Source: Hemileia vastatrix
Lineage: Eukaryota; Basidiomycota; Pucciniomycetes; Pucciniales; Zaghouaniaceae
Direction of reading: 5' to 3'
DNA length: 64,000 bases
Assembly: GCA_030280995.1 (NCBI GenBank)
Contig: JASXTE010000016.1
Coordinates: 19,821,501 to 19,885,500, forward strand
Positions 41,190 to 55,088 of this stretch are shown one piece after another. How positions within the stretch are numbered: the first letter of the stretch is position 1; the number at the start of each line of letters is the position of its first letter. Under the pieces are notes generated by a model. It had not been told where the DNA came from. It did no database searches and worked only from the letters and a program-made list of their open reading frames with translations. The position numbers and the translations under genes are program-made.

Positions 41190-43920
41190 GAATGGTCCAT
41201 AGTTTATCCTTATTGCAGAGTCAATCTTCTTCAATTCTATTGTCTCTTGGGTAAAATCTCTTTACCTGATCAGCAGCCACTCTCTTCTTTAAGACTGTGC
41301 TATCTAACTCCTCCAAAACATAAGAGCCTCAAGACACCTGAGATCTTACTCTTTAAGATCCATTCCATCTGTCAGCAAACATTTTTCCCCACTGACTCTC
41401 CAAACTTCTATTATACACCAAAACCAAACAACCAGGTTTCAAAGGATTCCTGAGTCTATGTGCCAACTTCTTGTCCCAGTATTTGACTGATTTATTTCTT
41501 ATCTTCATCATTCTAGAGTATGCCTTCTCTTAACATTCCTCTCTACATTCCAAATGTTGCATCCTGGCACAAAACAAATCTTCTTTTGAGCACACATCAT
41601 CCCAATCAATTCCAAGATAAAAGACAGCTTCCAAATCCACTGGTAGAACAGCTTTCTGCCCAAACATTAATTCATAAGGGAAATAGCCAGTTGTCCTTTT
41701 CACAGTGACCCTATCAGAAAATAACACCAAGGGTAAATAATGCCCCCAATTTTCAGCACTATCTCCACACATCTTCACCAAAGCATTCTTGATAACTTGA
41801 TGGCCTCTTTCAACCATGCCTTCAGCTTCAGAATAATAAGTTGTAGCCACTATGACTTTAGAGCCAATACTTGCCACATCTTCTTTTAATTCAGCTCCAA
41901 ACTCTGGCCCACCATCAACAGTCACCAAATTCATCAACCCATACCTAAACACCCACTCCTTCTTCAAAAATTCTGCCACATTTTTGGCAGTCAAATTAAC
42001 CAGAGACACTGCCTCAACCCAATCAGACAAATAATCCCTGGCAACAATCAAGTATTTATACCTGCCCTCTTTAATATGGAGAGAATCCAAAATGACTCTT
42101 CCAAACACAGTTGATTCACCAGTAGCACAGCCAACCTCTTTAGGTTTCAAGTGACTTCTTCTTTGACATTCTTCACAATATTGAACCCCACCCTGTACAG
42201 CCAACTTCATACCTGGCCACCAAAATCTATAAGATACTATCCTATAAGTCTCCCCAAAGCCTCTATGACCAAGGTCTTCATGAAAAGACTTCAACACTAA
42301 CTCTTGACCCTTCTTCTGAGTAACCACAACTTGAGGATTTGGATGTGTCCTCCGCATCAACCTCCTTCCTGACACATAGAAGCCAGGACTCTTATTCTTG
42401 ATTTCCACCCAAGTATCATCATCACAAATATTGGGCCTCTCCAAGGTTAACAGATATTCAACCATAATAAAATAAAACCCAGTCTGATCCCAGGTCTCAT
42501 CTTCAAAATCCAACAAAACAACACCTAAGGGTACCTTTCTATCATCAAAATCACCAGTGTACACATGAGCCACTTGACCAGCCCAACCAGGACACCAATC
42601 CTTAAAATTTGGTACATCCTTTTCTTCCACTGAATCTTAAGAGAATCCATTTCACCAACAAAAACACCATTATCAAATTTTGAGCCATCCAAAACAACAG
42701 CCCTATCTTCATAAACAAAAACATTCTGATCACCAGAATCAAGATCAGAACCATCCAGTTTAACCTCTTGGTGAAGGAGAGAACAATCTTTCAGTTTAGC
42801 CTCATGGGGGAGGAGAGAAAAATCTTCATCACCCTTTGTGCTGGCTCTAACCACTGGGACATCTTCATCAAATTCTTAAGAGTCTAAATCTTTATCTGTG
42901 GGTGGTCTCTTTGATAATCCATCTGGAATTGTACAAGTTTTCCAGGCTTGTGTACCAGGGCAAAATAAAATTCTGAATAAATGCCACCCACCTAGTTATT
43001 GGAGCATTTGGAAGAATAGGTGTACTGATCATTTAAACCAGAGATTTGGCATCCACTTACAGCTCAAAATGCTGTCTCTACTAAACATTTTGCAGCTTCT
43101 TCAAAGTAATTTCTTAACCACACAATTCCAACTTAGGTTGAGAATATCTAGATTCAACCTCATTAAATACCACAGACTCAAACCTTACTGGCCTTATACT
43201 TCCAGTTTTATCTTCCTGAGACAAAAAAGCACCAGCAGCAACATAACTTGAGTCAACTGCCATATAAATTCTTCCAGTACCACAACATAATCCAACTTGT
43301 GAAGAATAATATCTTCACCTACCACCTTTTTCAACTTCTGAAAAGCCTCTTCACACTCTTCAGTCCATACCCACTCTGCGTCTTTCCTGGTCAACTTCCT
43401 CAAAGGTGAAGCCAACAAAGAAAAATATTTAATAAAAATTCTGACATACACACAGACCCACAAAAATCCCCTAAATTCAGTGGTATTTTTAGGCCTTGGC
43501 CATGACTGAATTTTATTAACATTCTTCTTTGCTATAATCCTTCCCTCCTTACATAAAACATGACCCAGAATTTACAGAGCAGCAACACAAAAACAAAGCT
43601 TTGAAACAGAAATGGTCAAACCAGCCACTTCAATCCTAAATAATACTCTCTCTAGAGTAATTGCATATTCCCAAACAAATCTCCTTATACCTGGGTTCTC
43701 CTTAAGCACCAAATTTACATAATCAGTGGAGGGTCCTTTAATTCCAACATCATCAATAAAAATACCAGCATGAGTAGGGACCTCATCCTGTAAAATCCAA
43801 TCCATTTGTGCTTGATATACTGCTACTGAATTAGTTGTCCTTGAGGCAACCTAGTGAGCTGAAATCTTCCCAGAGGAGTCTCAAATGTTTTAAGTGGCCG
43901 TGAATCAGTGTGAAGCTCCC
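41190..43920 (-). pseudogene. Gypsy-C pol, second part: RT end, RNase H, integrase
   Basis: Continues the RT cut at 52589. Palm segment FIDDVGIKGP (about 43750) is the YIDD-type motif with Phe first. The tether and start of RNase H follow (FSLLASPLRKLTRKDAEWVW near 43410). The integrase at 42630-41530 has a zinc site (GHRGFGETYRIVSYRFWWPG, then CEECQRRS), catalytic Asp in LIVARDYLSDW, VDGGPEFG, and Glu in EGMVERGHQVIKNAL. After a stop at 41530 the C-terminal part continues (KLAHRLRNPLKPG, then GSYVLEELD) to about 41190. Several stops and frameshifts (for example near 43840, 43460 and 42620) inactivate it. No chromodomain is seen, unlike A and B, so it belongs to a different gypsy branch. Confidence 0.82.
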
Positions 43921-44731
43921 TGTCAGCCAGGCTGCTAGACTTACCCAGTAAAATGATTAATTATTTTCTGGGATGAAGCCACATCTTTTTATTTCTCATA
44001 TATTATTATTAATTTTAATGTATTTACTCTAAATCTACTTGTAATAAATTAACTAGTTACAAAAAAATTAAAATTAGTAAATAACTAAAATTAATATTAA
44101 ATGTCCCTTATATTTTTATTTCCTAACACCTTGCTCAATGACAGGTTAATAGAAATAAATATTAATATTAAAATAAAATTTAATATTGAAATAAAAATTA
44201 ATATTAAAATAAAGATAAGTATATATAAGAAATTCGAATTACTTATTTAAAAATGACACTTACAGTAATTTTTAAATAAACCAATTTATTTCTGACATAT
44301 ACAGTAAATACACATTTTTAACACATTCTTTCTATAACAACCTTATTATTTAAAAATATCTTCTGAAATATTCTTTTTCTTCTTTCATACTCCTGTATTT
44401 AGGATTCTTAATTCTGTGCTTTGTCTCTCTTTTGCCTATATAAGGCCTCCCCTTTTCTGGTTGTTGTGATCATCACTTTATTACTTATTAATTTACCAAA
44501 CCATTTATTAAAAATCAATTTCTTATTAATTTTTTTTTAGTACTTACTACAAACGTAATTCTAAAATATCAATTATAAATAATAATTATAATAATATATT
44601 ACCTCTTTTTATTGACTAAATAAAAGAAAAGATATCCATACGTACTTTTGACCTTAGAAAGCCCAAAATCTACCTATCACCACCATTTGACCTCCGTAAA
44701 AAATCTTCTAGACCATCAGGACCCTTTGACA
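43921..44731 (+). repeat. Gypsy-B 5' LTR with TATA box
   Basis: From TGTCAGCCAGGCTGCTAG to GACCCTTTGACA, 811 bp. CTATATAAGG at 44436-44445 is the likely core promoter. The LTR is followed by one base and TTGAGGCC, a possibly decayed form of the TTGGGGGTC primer-binding site seen in A and D. Confidence 0.9.
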
Positions 44732-45705
44732 CTTGAGGCCTTTTTCTAAATTGTCGATGGCGCATCAATATCTTGAGGCCGGCAACTGAGGGACCATCAA
44801 CAACAAGGTACCTGTAGGACGAGTAGAAGAAAAAAACGACAAACGTCATAGACCATGTGACTTTTTTTTTTTGCTGCAACCAGGAATTGAACCACACTCC
44901 AAAATTTAGGTTCATATATTGGCAATAGTCATTTATATTTGTGGTAATTATATTGATTACTGTTTGTGGGTCATTTTGCACATTTCATTGTGCACATATA
45001 TCTTTTTTACTCAGCACTCTGTAAGTGGCATTAACTTTCTCATTTTACAAAAGGAAGTGCCTGGTTATTAAAAAATTTTTTTCCTAGTTTACCAAGATAG
45101 AACCATATTTTTCTTAGTCCTAGAGGTGATATAAAAAATTAAATTAATTTTGTAAAAAAATTTTTTTTAATTATTTCAGTTGACATTTGTCCTGATAATT
45201 AAAATTTTATATTATTGTTTCAGTTGACAAATTGTCCTGGAAGTAAATAAATAATATTTAAAATTAATTGAATTGATTATATTAAAATTATTTCAGTTGA
45301 CAATAAGTCCTGGTAACTAAATTATTACAGTTGAAATTAAGTCCTGGTAATTAAAATTATTCTCAGTTGACATTAAGTCCTGGTAATTAAATTCTTCAGT
45401 TGACTTCAAGTCCTGGTAATTATCAACATATATATTACTAATTATTAGATTATTTTATTATTTCAGTTGATTTATTTTAATCCTTATTATAAAATTATTT
45501 TAATTAACCAAAATTGTGAATATTATCGCAGTTGATTTTTGTCCTGAAAAACATTATATTTAAATTATTCCAGTTGATTACAAAATCCTGACAATTACTT
45601 ATATACAAAAAAATTTTTTTTCTCTTATTTTTCTTTAAATAAAGTAAAAATAATAACTAATTAAATTTTAATATTTCATTCTCTCAGTTCAGGTTAATTA
45701 CAACT
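44732..45705 (+). promoter_or_regulatory. Gypsy-B 5' leader with CAGTTGAC...GTCCTGG repeats
   Basis: Positions 45177 to about 45600 hold some nine to ten degenerate copies of a unit TTTCAGTTGACATTTGTCCT followed by GGTAATTAAAATT (about 35-60 bp apart). A weaker one is at about 45110. They lie immediately before the first gag ATG (45706), so they are transcribed leader sequence, possibly RNA structures or packaging sites. No open frame crosses them. The part before 45000 is unique leader with nothing recognisable. Confidence 0.75.
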
Positions 45706-48700
45706 ATGACTGATCAAGGTGCTTCTGCTGGCCATGATGAGAAACTGGATATTATTTATTATGATGAAGCTTCTTCTGTAATTTCTCCTTTGACTACAAA
45801 ACTGGATCAAATTAATCAATTACTGGACCAATCAGGATGTAGAAATGCATGAGATAGAGATACTAGTGGAGACAACTGCTCAAGATCAAAAGCCTTCTAT
45901 CAACCCCCCAGAAGAGCTTCCAAAAGGCTTTAAAATAAAAAGGATGCCCTTAGATCAGCAAGTCAAAAATCTCTCCACTCACATCAAGGATTTGAGGTCA
46001 GAAAACCTCAAGCTGAGGTCAAAAACAGACTCTCTAGAAGACAAGGTAAGAAAAATAGAGTTCTTCCTTCAAGAGAAGAAGAAAACTCCTCCTCCCCCAA
46101 GAGCCCTTCCACAATTGGCTTCCCAGAAACAAGAAAAGGTGGAAGTCTCAAAGTGGCTGTGGGATTGGCTGAACACTCTGTGGGATTGTCTGTCCCAAAA
46201 ACAACAGCAACAAGTACCTCAGGCAGGTCCTTCAAGAACCAATCAGTCAACACCACACCTCCTCACCCCTATCAAGGAGAAAGAAAGTGAAAAAACAATC
46301 ACATTCAGTTCTTTCCCAAGCCATGGTAAGCTGCTCTATTTAATCTCAAGTACCACTTCTTGTAACTGATTCAGTTCATTCAGGTAATTCTGGAAGAGGA
46401 GATGAGACTGTGAGACCAGTAGAGGCTGAGAACAGTAGCCAAATTGCTCAATATTCTAATGTATCTAATCCTTTGATTTTAATTGCTACTTCAATGATAA
46501 ATCCGGATATGGATATTATTGATGAGACACTTGATCCTGAGTTTTATGAGAATCTGGAAAGTTATTCTGTTTCACTATTGAGAAATTTTCTAGATGTAGC
46601 TAACATTAATGATGAATATTTGAGGGATATTATTTCTAAACAAAATCATATAATGAACAACATGCAATTGACTCAGAAATATAATAGTTTGTTAACTGAA
46701 CAAGGTTATAAAGTATTAAGGAGTGAGTTACAGAGAGTTTCTGATGATTTGTTTCATTACAAAGTTACTCATGAAAAGAAAGTTGCTTTATGGAAAAATA
46801 TCAAGAATTATTTGTCTAAATTAAAAGATACTGTGTCCATCTGTTTCCAGGAGCTAGAGGGACATAAGATGAGCCTAAAAAGATTTCATAACCATTATTC
46901 ATCTTTACAAAATAAGAACTAATTATCTTTTGCAGCCATAAATGAGAATTTATCTAGTATTCCAAGAGTGAAAACTAGGTTAACAACCATTGAAGAGAAA
47001 TTGAATTCATTGTTACATAATCAAAAGATTTCTGAAATTTCTTTGAAAGAACCTGTTGAGTAGGATACCCCAATTGTACCTGTTCCTAGTTCATCAAAAG
47101 AAAAATTAGTGCCAGAAATGCCTGTTGATACCACTGAGTTTCCATCAAAACTTGATGATGCACCTGGACCATCCACAGAAGGATTAAACAATGAGAATAC
47201 TGCCCAATTGGAGAAAATACAGCTCTTTCTCACTCAGAAACAAGCTTGTAATAAGGAGACTAATTCAAATCAAAAGAATTGGCCAAAAATTGACCAATAT
47301 CCATCATTTGATGGTGACTCTTCCTCTGATTGGCAGCAGTTCATTTTCAGGATTGATAATCTGAAAAATTCTCACAAACTCACAGATGAGAAATTGTGTC
47401 AAAATTAATTTCCTTATTTACCAATGTAGCCCTAATGTGTTATGAATCTGTTCTCTTGGATAAAAATGACTACTCATGGGAAGATTGGAAAAATTTAATT
47501 AAAGCACCATTTGGTGGTTCCAAGTTTAGATTAGCTCAACAATGGCAATATGAAGAGACCAGATATTTCTCTTCTACTGAAAAACCTAGTGAGTTCCTTA
47601 TGAAAATTGTGATAATCTTGAGGGCAATGGACCCAGATATGGAGTTTGAGTTATGGAAGGACAGAATCCTCTATAAATTACGTATGTCTCTGAGAGACTT
47701 AATAGTTGCTAGGACTGAGTTCTCAAGGGAACCTTCTTTTTTCATTAATACTTGTAATGAGATCTTTCTAAACAACAAGTATAATGCTAGAAGATTCATT
47801 TCTAGAACTTCATTGGAGAAAACCTTCAATCACCAACAAAAACCTCTGCAAAAGGTTGGTAAATCTTCTGCCCCTGTTGCACCCAAAAAGTATGCAACAA
47901 AAACTTGCTTCAAATGCAGCAAGCCTTGTCAGAAAGGCCATGTTTGTGACAAGAAGATAATCTTGTTGAACAGACAGAGGAACATGCTGATGTCACAATA
48001 GCACTGGATGATACTTCAATTGATTGTGCCAGAAATATCTCATATGAATCTCACCAGGGAATTTTAATTCTGGAAGAGGATATTCATTATTTAAATAATA
48101 CTGATATTGAGAATAATGATTTATCTACAGTAGAGGATTCTTATATCATAAAAGACCTTGAGGACAGATCAATTATTATTGCCCATCTAAAGGCACCAGT
48201 CTTTATCAATGGAAACAACATTGAGGTTGTCTTAGATTCTGGAGCTTGAGGAAGTGTAGTATCTGAAAAAGCACTTGCTTCAGTGGACCAAGACTATAAA
48301 TCAAAACTTATGCCTATCATTTCTGAGGATTGGAGAGGTTATGGCTCTGTTTTGTCCCCCATTGGTAAATACAAAGCCACAATAGTTTTCAAATATAACC
48401 ATGGTTTTGTAAGAGCCATATGTGATTTTGTTGTCATGAAAAATGATAACTTGAGTAGTTGGTTCATTGTGGGAAATGACATTTTAACAAAATATGGCAT
48501 AAAATTAGTTCCTTCAAACCAATGCTTCACAATGAGGATGAATTGGAAGAGAAAATTTAAAATTTCCTCTCCCAAGAAATTATTAACACCAGGATTGAAC
48601 ACATGTCATTCTGTAGTTCAATATAAAGGAAGATCTACAAAAGAAATACTTGCCCTTGTGTCTGAAATTGACAACTCTTCTTTTGGAGAACAACTTTCTG

Positions 48701-51700
48701 GTGAAGATAAAGATTCCATCATTAAATTGATAAAATCTTTTACTATGGCCTTCACTCATTTGGTCACAGGAATCAGGGTTGGTAAAGGAAGAAATAAAGA
48801 TTTCATTATCTTGCCCATTGACAGAAATACCACCTAGTTTAAAGAAGAAGCCTTATCCAGCTTCTCCCACAAAGAGAAAAGATATTAAAGACAATATCTC
48901 TACCATTTTAAAAATGAATATTATTGAAAAGGTAGTTGAAAAACATACACATTGTGTTATCTCACCTGTCCTAATTTCTTATAAGAAATATAAAGCCAGG
49001 TTATGTGGTGATTATAGAGCACTTAGCACTTATACTATTGATGATACCTATCCTTTACCCAGAATTGGCTATATACATGCTACCCTACAAGGTGCTAAAT
49101 ATATCAGCTGTTTGGATGGTAATATGGGATATCACCAGGTACCTGTTGAGAAGAATTCTCAAAATTTTCTAATGATTTCTACTCAAATGGGTATATATAA
49201 GTATATTAGGATGCCATTTGGCCATAAAAATGCCCCTTCAGTTTTTCAAAAAGTTATGGATAACACATTCGATCGAGAAATAATTGAAGGATGGCTGATG
49301 ATTTATATTGATGACATCATAATATTCTCTAAAATATTTGAGGACCATCTTAACCACCTGTTTAAAGTTTTGCATAAGATGGATGAGATAAATATGACAC
49401 TTGCTTTGAAGAAACGCAAATTTGGTTTTCATTTCTTAAAAGTGCTTGGTAATGTTGTCTCAGGTTTACAGATATGTGTTGACCAAAAAAAAGTGGCAGC
49501 CATACAACAGGTGAAGGCTTCTACCACAGTTAGAGAGCTCCAAAGTTTATTGGGAATGTGTGGATACTATAGATAGTATCTTAAAAATTACCAAGTCATA
49601 GCATTACCCCTTACACAATTGACTAGGAAAGATGTTGCTTTTGTCTGGAATAGTGAAAGACAAAGAGCTTTTGACACTATGAAACACGGTTTGATGTCAG
49701 CACCAATTCTTGTTTAACCTGACTTTAATCAACCATTTGTTTTATACACTGATGCCAGTTTTATTGGTCTTGGTGTTGCCCTCAATCAGAAACAAGTGAT
49801 GAATGATAAAGTATCAGAAGTATTAATTTGTTATATTTCAAGAACCTTGAGAAATAGTGAATTGAAATATGATGCCACTCAACTAGAGTGTTTATCAGTG
49901 GTGTGGGCTCTAGAGAAGCTACATCATTACCTAAATGACCAGAAATTTGAACTTGTCACTGACTTCAGTGCAGTTAAACCCCTCTTAAACTTGAAAAAAC
50001 CAATCAGAAATATGTTCAGATGGAAGATAGCTGTTCAAAAATACAGAGGGAGAATGACAATAATTCATAGGGCTGGTATTGTTCACTCAAATTTGGTTAT
50101 GTTTTTAATGTTACCTTTACCAAATGATGGCTCAAATCCTGCATATGATTCTGAGGATAAAATTATTCATATTCATGGGATATATGTGGTAGATATGGCG
50201 GAAGAGCTATTACAGCTTATTCTGGATTCATATTATAAGGAAACTGACTTAAAAAAGCTATATACCATACTAAATGATCAAAAAAATGCTTCAATACAAG
50301 CATTAATTGAAACTCTTCCACCAAAGTACCAGAAGGTTTTGGAAAAAGGCAAATTTTTAATTGATTAAGGATATCTATATCATAGAAGAAAGTTAAGTAA
50401 TTTTATTGTTATTCATCCTTCTATGAAAGAGATCATCTTGAAAATATGTCATCATGACATATTGGCTGGAAATTTTGATCTTGAAAAAACAATGATCAGA
50501 ATTAAAAACACTGCTTGGTGGGTTAATATGTCTGAAGACACCAAACTATATGTTGAATCCTGTGATTCTTGCTAAAAATCAAAAAGATTGACTGGTAAAA
50601 GAGCTGGATTAATGCAACATATTGAGCCTCCTGAGGCAGCATGGCAGATAATAAACATGGACTTTCTAACAGGATTACCCATTTCTGGTAAAGACGGTTA
50701 TAAATCTTGTTGGGTTATTGTGGACAGATTCACAAAAATGTGTAAATTTATCCCCACCCACAAGGATGTTTTCACTTTAAAATTAGCTTTCTTGTGGTGG
50801 TCTCTTATGTTTAATACTTCTGGTTTTCCTAAGGCCATAATCTCTGACAGGGACCCTAAATTTACTTTTGGATTTTGGATGCTCTGATGGATTTTTGTTG
50901 TTGTGATCTGAAACTTTCTACTGCCCATCACCCCCAAACTGATGGATTAGCTGATTGCATGATTCAGACCTTAGAGGACATGATAAGAGGGTATTGTGAC
51001 TTTGGCCTTGAGTACAAAGAAAATTACAGATTTACTCATTATTGGGTTATCTTACTTCCTGGTTTGAAATTTACTTATAATAGCACTGTTTATTCTATTA
51101 CTCAAAGAAAGCCTTTTGAGCTCTGGCTTGGATATGTTCCAAATACTCCAGCCTGAATTCTCAATAAAAAAATACCTAAATTGGATTTACATCCTGGTGT
51201 AAAATCTATTCTTCAAATGCAACAACTTTGCAGAATTTATGCTCAAAAAAGTATTGAAAAATCCTTTGAATATGAGAAGAGAAGATGGGACAAATCCCAT
51301 AAAGAATACACTTTTAAAAAGGGTGATGAAGTACTAATTTCTACAGTCCACTTAAATTTACAAGGTAATAAAAAATTAAAAGACCCATTTGTAGTTCCAT
51401 TTGTTGTCAGAAGAATAGTTTGTGATAATTCAGTTGAAGTTATTTTGTATTCTCCACATGATAGAAAACATACTGTTTTTTCCAATATCTCTTTTGAAAC
51501 CTTACACATAAAATAATGATTTATTTCACAAAAGGAGGGGAAGACCAAAAAAGACCCCTAATGAAATTACTTTGACAGCAGAAATTGATAAGATTCTAAA
51601 TGAAAGAATAGTTACTCCTGAAAAAGGTACTGAATACTTTTGAGATTCAAGAATAAATCTTCAGAATATAATTCTTGGATACTTGGGAAAGAGATATCTA

Positions 51701-51741
51701 ATCTTCCTACTCTGCTAAAGAAATATAAAAAGAAAAAATAA
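45706..51741 (+). pseudogene. Gypsy-B gag-pol, multiply broken
   Basis: The gag begins MTDQGASAGHDEKLD at 45706 and stops at 45852. An overlapping frame (45845-46369) carries the Trp cluster KWLWDWLNTLW (46151-46183). Capsid text resumes at 46410-47408 (NSNQKNWPKIDQYPSFDG near 47265) and, frameshifted, at 47396-48001 with the zinc knuckle TCFKCSKPCQKGHVC. Protease VVLDSGA then a stop is at about 48233-48250. RT has LCGDYRALSTY and YIDDI (48779-49576). RNase H (LYTDASFIGLGVAL near 49745), integrase (50588-51156, MDFLTGLPISG, ISDRDPKF, HHPQTDGLADCMIQTLED with the Glu position lost to Asp-Cys) and chromodomain remnants to 51741 follow. Dozens of lesions are spread along it. It is homologous domain by domain to intact Gypsy-A. 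Confidence 0.9.
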
Positions 51742-51776
51742 TAGCATTACTTTATTGTTTTTTTAGAGTGAGGGAG

Positions 51777-52588
51777 TGTCAGCCAGGCTGCTAGACTTAC
51801 CCAGAAAAATGATTAGTTATTTACCGGGATGATGCCACACCATTTTATTTCTCCTATATTATTACTAATTATAATGTATTTACTCTAAATTTACTTGTAA
51901 TAAATTAAATAGTTACAAAACAGTAAAATTAGTAAATAATTAAAATTAATATTAAATGTCCCTTATATTTTTATTTCCTAACACCATGCTTAATGACAGG
52001 TTAAGAGAATTAAATATTAATATTAAAATAAAATTTGATATTGATATAAAAATAAATATTAAAATAAAAATAAGTATATATAAGAAATTCGAATTACTTA
52101 TTTAAAAATGACTCTTACAGTAATTTTTAAATAAAACAATTTATTTTTGACATATAGAGTAAATACACATTTTTAACACATTCTTTCTAGAACAACCTTA
52201 TTATTTAAAAATATCTTCTGAAATATTCTTTTTCTTCTTTCATACTCTTTTATATAGGATTTATAATTCTGTGCTTTGTCTCTCTTTTGCCTATATAAGG
52301 CCTTGCCTTTTCTGTTGTTGCAATCATCACTTTATTACTTATTAATTTACCAAACCATTTATTAAAAATCAATTTCTTATTAATTTTTGTTTTTTAGTAC
52401 TTACAACAAAATTAATTCTAAAATATCAACTATAAATAATAATTATAATAATATATTACCTCTTTTTATTGACTAAATAAAAGAAAATATATCCATACGT
52501 ACCTTTGACCTTGCAAACCCCAAAATCTACCTATCACCGCTGTTGGACCTCCGTAAAGAATCTTCTAGACCATCAAGACCCTTTGACA
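51777..52588 (+). repeat. Gypsy-B 3' LTR with TATA box
   Basis: 812 bp, same ends as the 5' LTR, with CTATATAAGG at 52291-52300. The two LTRs show scattered single-base differences, clearly more than the two LTRs of Gypsy-A. Confidence 0.9.
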
Positions 52589-55088
52589 TTCCCTTTCATC
52601 ATAACCACCCATAATATCTCCCAAATCATAACACACCCTTCCAGAAAAGGTATACACAAGGTCCTCTGCACTTGGAAGCATTCTGGCATCCTTGATAGTG
52701 ACTCTATTCAAGCCTCTAAGATCATGCACCACCATCAGCTTCAAATTCTGCTTCTTTACACAGAAAATGGGAGTTGAGTAACTAGATGTTGATTGTTCAT
52801 ATAAACCATTCCAGACTCTTTCCCTAACAATCTCTTCAAAATCATCCCTAATAGCAGCTGAAAGCGGAATAGGTTTGATTTGCCAAGGTTCATGACAAAG
52901 CACAGGAATCAAATAAGGTTCCCCATAAGAGTGTTTCAACACACCCCTTTCCTCTTCAACAAATGCCACTTCTTTCTCCTGAGCACAATAACGTGCAAAA
53001 ACAAATTCTTTTCCTCATCAAACAACCATCCATCAGGACCAAAATTAACAACTTTCAATATTTCTGCAGTCACCCTAGCAGTTTCCACAAAATCAGAAGG
53101 ATTTTCACCAGAGGAGTACAGTATGTATTTCTTGAAAAAGGAGGTCTCTTCAAAGTAGGATTCAAACCTACAGGCATAGGCTCATTGACAGGCCTAATTG
53201 TCTGTGCTACCTTCTTATACTTTGCAGCTCCACCTTCAACTTGAGGGATCTTCAGGAAATCTTCACCTCCAGACCTGGAACAAAAACAAAGGGTTTCCCC
53301 ATTTCTCACATTTGTGGCAAAGGTAATGTTTTTGAAAGTTGTAGAAGAAACCCTAGCAGTTCACGATTGGGAGGACTTACTTTTATTCCCCAATCTCACC
53401 ACTCCAATAAATTTCGGCAATTCCACATCTTCATCCTCACTTCCATCTTCTAAATCTTCAAATCTTTATTTGTGTTCCAAATCATATCTTCTAAAATTTT
53501 CCAGTTTATCCTCATGCCAGAGGCCCAAAAATTGATCTTGATAATCTGATTTCTTCAAAATTTTGTGCAGTTTAAACTCATGCTGGAGGCCCAAAAATTG
53601 ATCTTGATGATCTTCACACAAATAATTCTTTTCTTCATTCTTGATTTTCTTCAGTTATCTTAAAATGTTTATTTTATTTTCTTGAGACTTTTCCTATCCT
53701 AAAAAAATAAACAGGGGTTTCCACAATGCTCACAGACATGGCCAAGGTAATGTTTTTGAAAGGTGTAGAAGAAACCCTAGTGGTGCACATTTTGGAGGAC
53801 TTACTTTTAGAACCCAATCTCACCACTCCACAGCTTTTCCACATATCTTTCAATAAAGATATATAACCAATCTTCTTTTTTGAACTTGAATTAAAAATAA
53901 TTGAAAATCTTGAGAGAGAACAGATACTTGATAAAAAACATGAAGAATACTTGCAGAGAAGAGAAACATTAAAAAGAGAAAGTTGAAAATCCACTTGGTA
54001 TATCTCCAAGGGAGCTGACCTACTACAACCTGGGATTTCCTCATCTTGGGGAGAGGTTGTAGCACTTGGGTGATCAGCCCTCATCATTCTAAAAAAGACA
54101 GACTCCCTCTAGAAACTGAGCCACACTCCAAAAAACCAGAGGCAGTACCTACTTCTTTTCTTCTCCTACAACAATCCATGCACTGGCACATTGAAGACAA
54201 ACAAGGCCTGGTCTCCCAACCATCCCCTCCAAGAGATGATAACCTCATGTGAAGTCTCCTTTCATCTTCACCAGTCAACTCCAAACTGATTCCCACATCA
54301 AACTGTTTACCAATTCTTTCTTGAAAATCCATCAAGAATGGCCTGCCCAAAACAGCTTTTACAGTACCTTTGGCAATGTAAAAATGAACCTTCCCTGAGG
54401 CTCCATTAACATCTAACTTCACAAATTCAGATGTTCCAACCAATTAAGTGACATAGCCACCAATCCCTCTTGAATTCCCACCAATACCTGTTTTGATGGG
54501 GAGGCCCAGAAGAGTAGCCTCAAACAATGAAATCAGGATAATCTGAGAACCTGAATCCACCAATGCCCTAGCCTCCCTGCCATTAAGAGTGACATTGACA
54601 TAACCCAGAGGTGCAGAAAAATGAGTTTCCAGCCCCTCACCAAATTTTTCAGCAGAATCACAAATGTATTCTACCTCCCCAGAAGAAACCCTTCTCCTGG
54701 TAAACAACTTTTTCTGCCTATCAGCCAACCCTGAACTGATAGCATACAACTCCCCATAAGTAAGGGAAACCTGACCCTTATTTATCCTTTCCAGGAGAGA
54801 GTCCATAACATTAACTTGGCCAGAAACCACAGGCCTTTCAAAGTGAGCTCTTTGCTTCACTAACTTTGTCCTAGAAGATTCTTGAGGACCAGAACCACCA
54901 ACAGATTTATCATCAATAGCAATCAAACCAGATCCCTCAACAGCACCTCTAACTCCAGCAGGAATTAGCAATGAAGCCAAAGGGACATCCTTCTCAGAGT
55001 CATAATCAACATCCATAGGCATTGGCTCACCATTCATGTCCAATGCCCTAAAACTAGGGGGGCCCATATCTGCCATACCCTTCTGCAT
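52589..55088 (-). pseudogene. Gypsy-C pol, first part: protease and RT start
   Basis: An aspartic protease frame from 55088 (MQKGMADMGPPSFRALDMNG) contains VTLNGREARALVDSGSQ, the DSGS active site at about residue 187. It reaches a stop at 54444 and continues in frame with VLGRPFLMDF. The linker to RT is frameshifted and includes a duplicated segment. RT starts at 52969 with GLYEQSTSSYSTPIFCV, MVVHDLRGLNRVTIKDARML and CYDLGDIMGGYDERE, and is cut at 52589 by Gypsy-B; the frame resumes at 43915. Non-functional. Confidence 0.82.
53308..53835. repeat. Internal duplication in Gypsy-C pol linker
   Basis: GGTAATGTTTTTGAAAG(T/G)TGTAG and the next 80 bp occur at about 53321-53415 and again at about 53741-53835. 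GAGGCCCAAAAATTGATCTTG is likewise doubled near 53521 and 53587. This tandem-type duplication of about 420 bp helps explain the broken frame between protease and RT. Confidence 0.75.

Larger units (their letters stand above)
43921..52588 (+). mobile_element. Gypsy-B: chromodomain Ty3/gypsy element nested in Gypsy-C RT
   Basis: It has a 5' LTR (43921-44731), a long leader with tandem repeats, gag-pol remnants, a polypurine tract (AGAGTGAGGGAG, 51765-51776) and a 3' LTR (51777-52588). Flanking pentamers CTCCC (43916-43920) and TTCCC (52589-52593) are a target duplication with one mismatch. Excising it in thought makes the Gypsy-C RT frame continuous. The internal proteins are related to those of Gypsy-A but carry many stops. 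Confidence 0.92.

Noticed and set aside
44870..44900. tRNA-like T-arm on the minus strand (GGTTCAATTCC)
   Set aside because: The flanking stem does not pair and no acceptor, D or anticodon arms could be found; it lies in the Gypsy-B leader.
54046..54443. Plus-strand frames opposite Gypsy-C protease
   Set aside because: Shadows of the minus-strand protease coding sequence.
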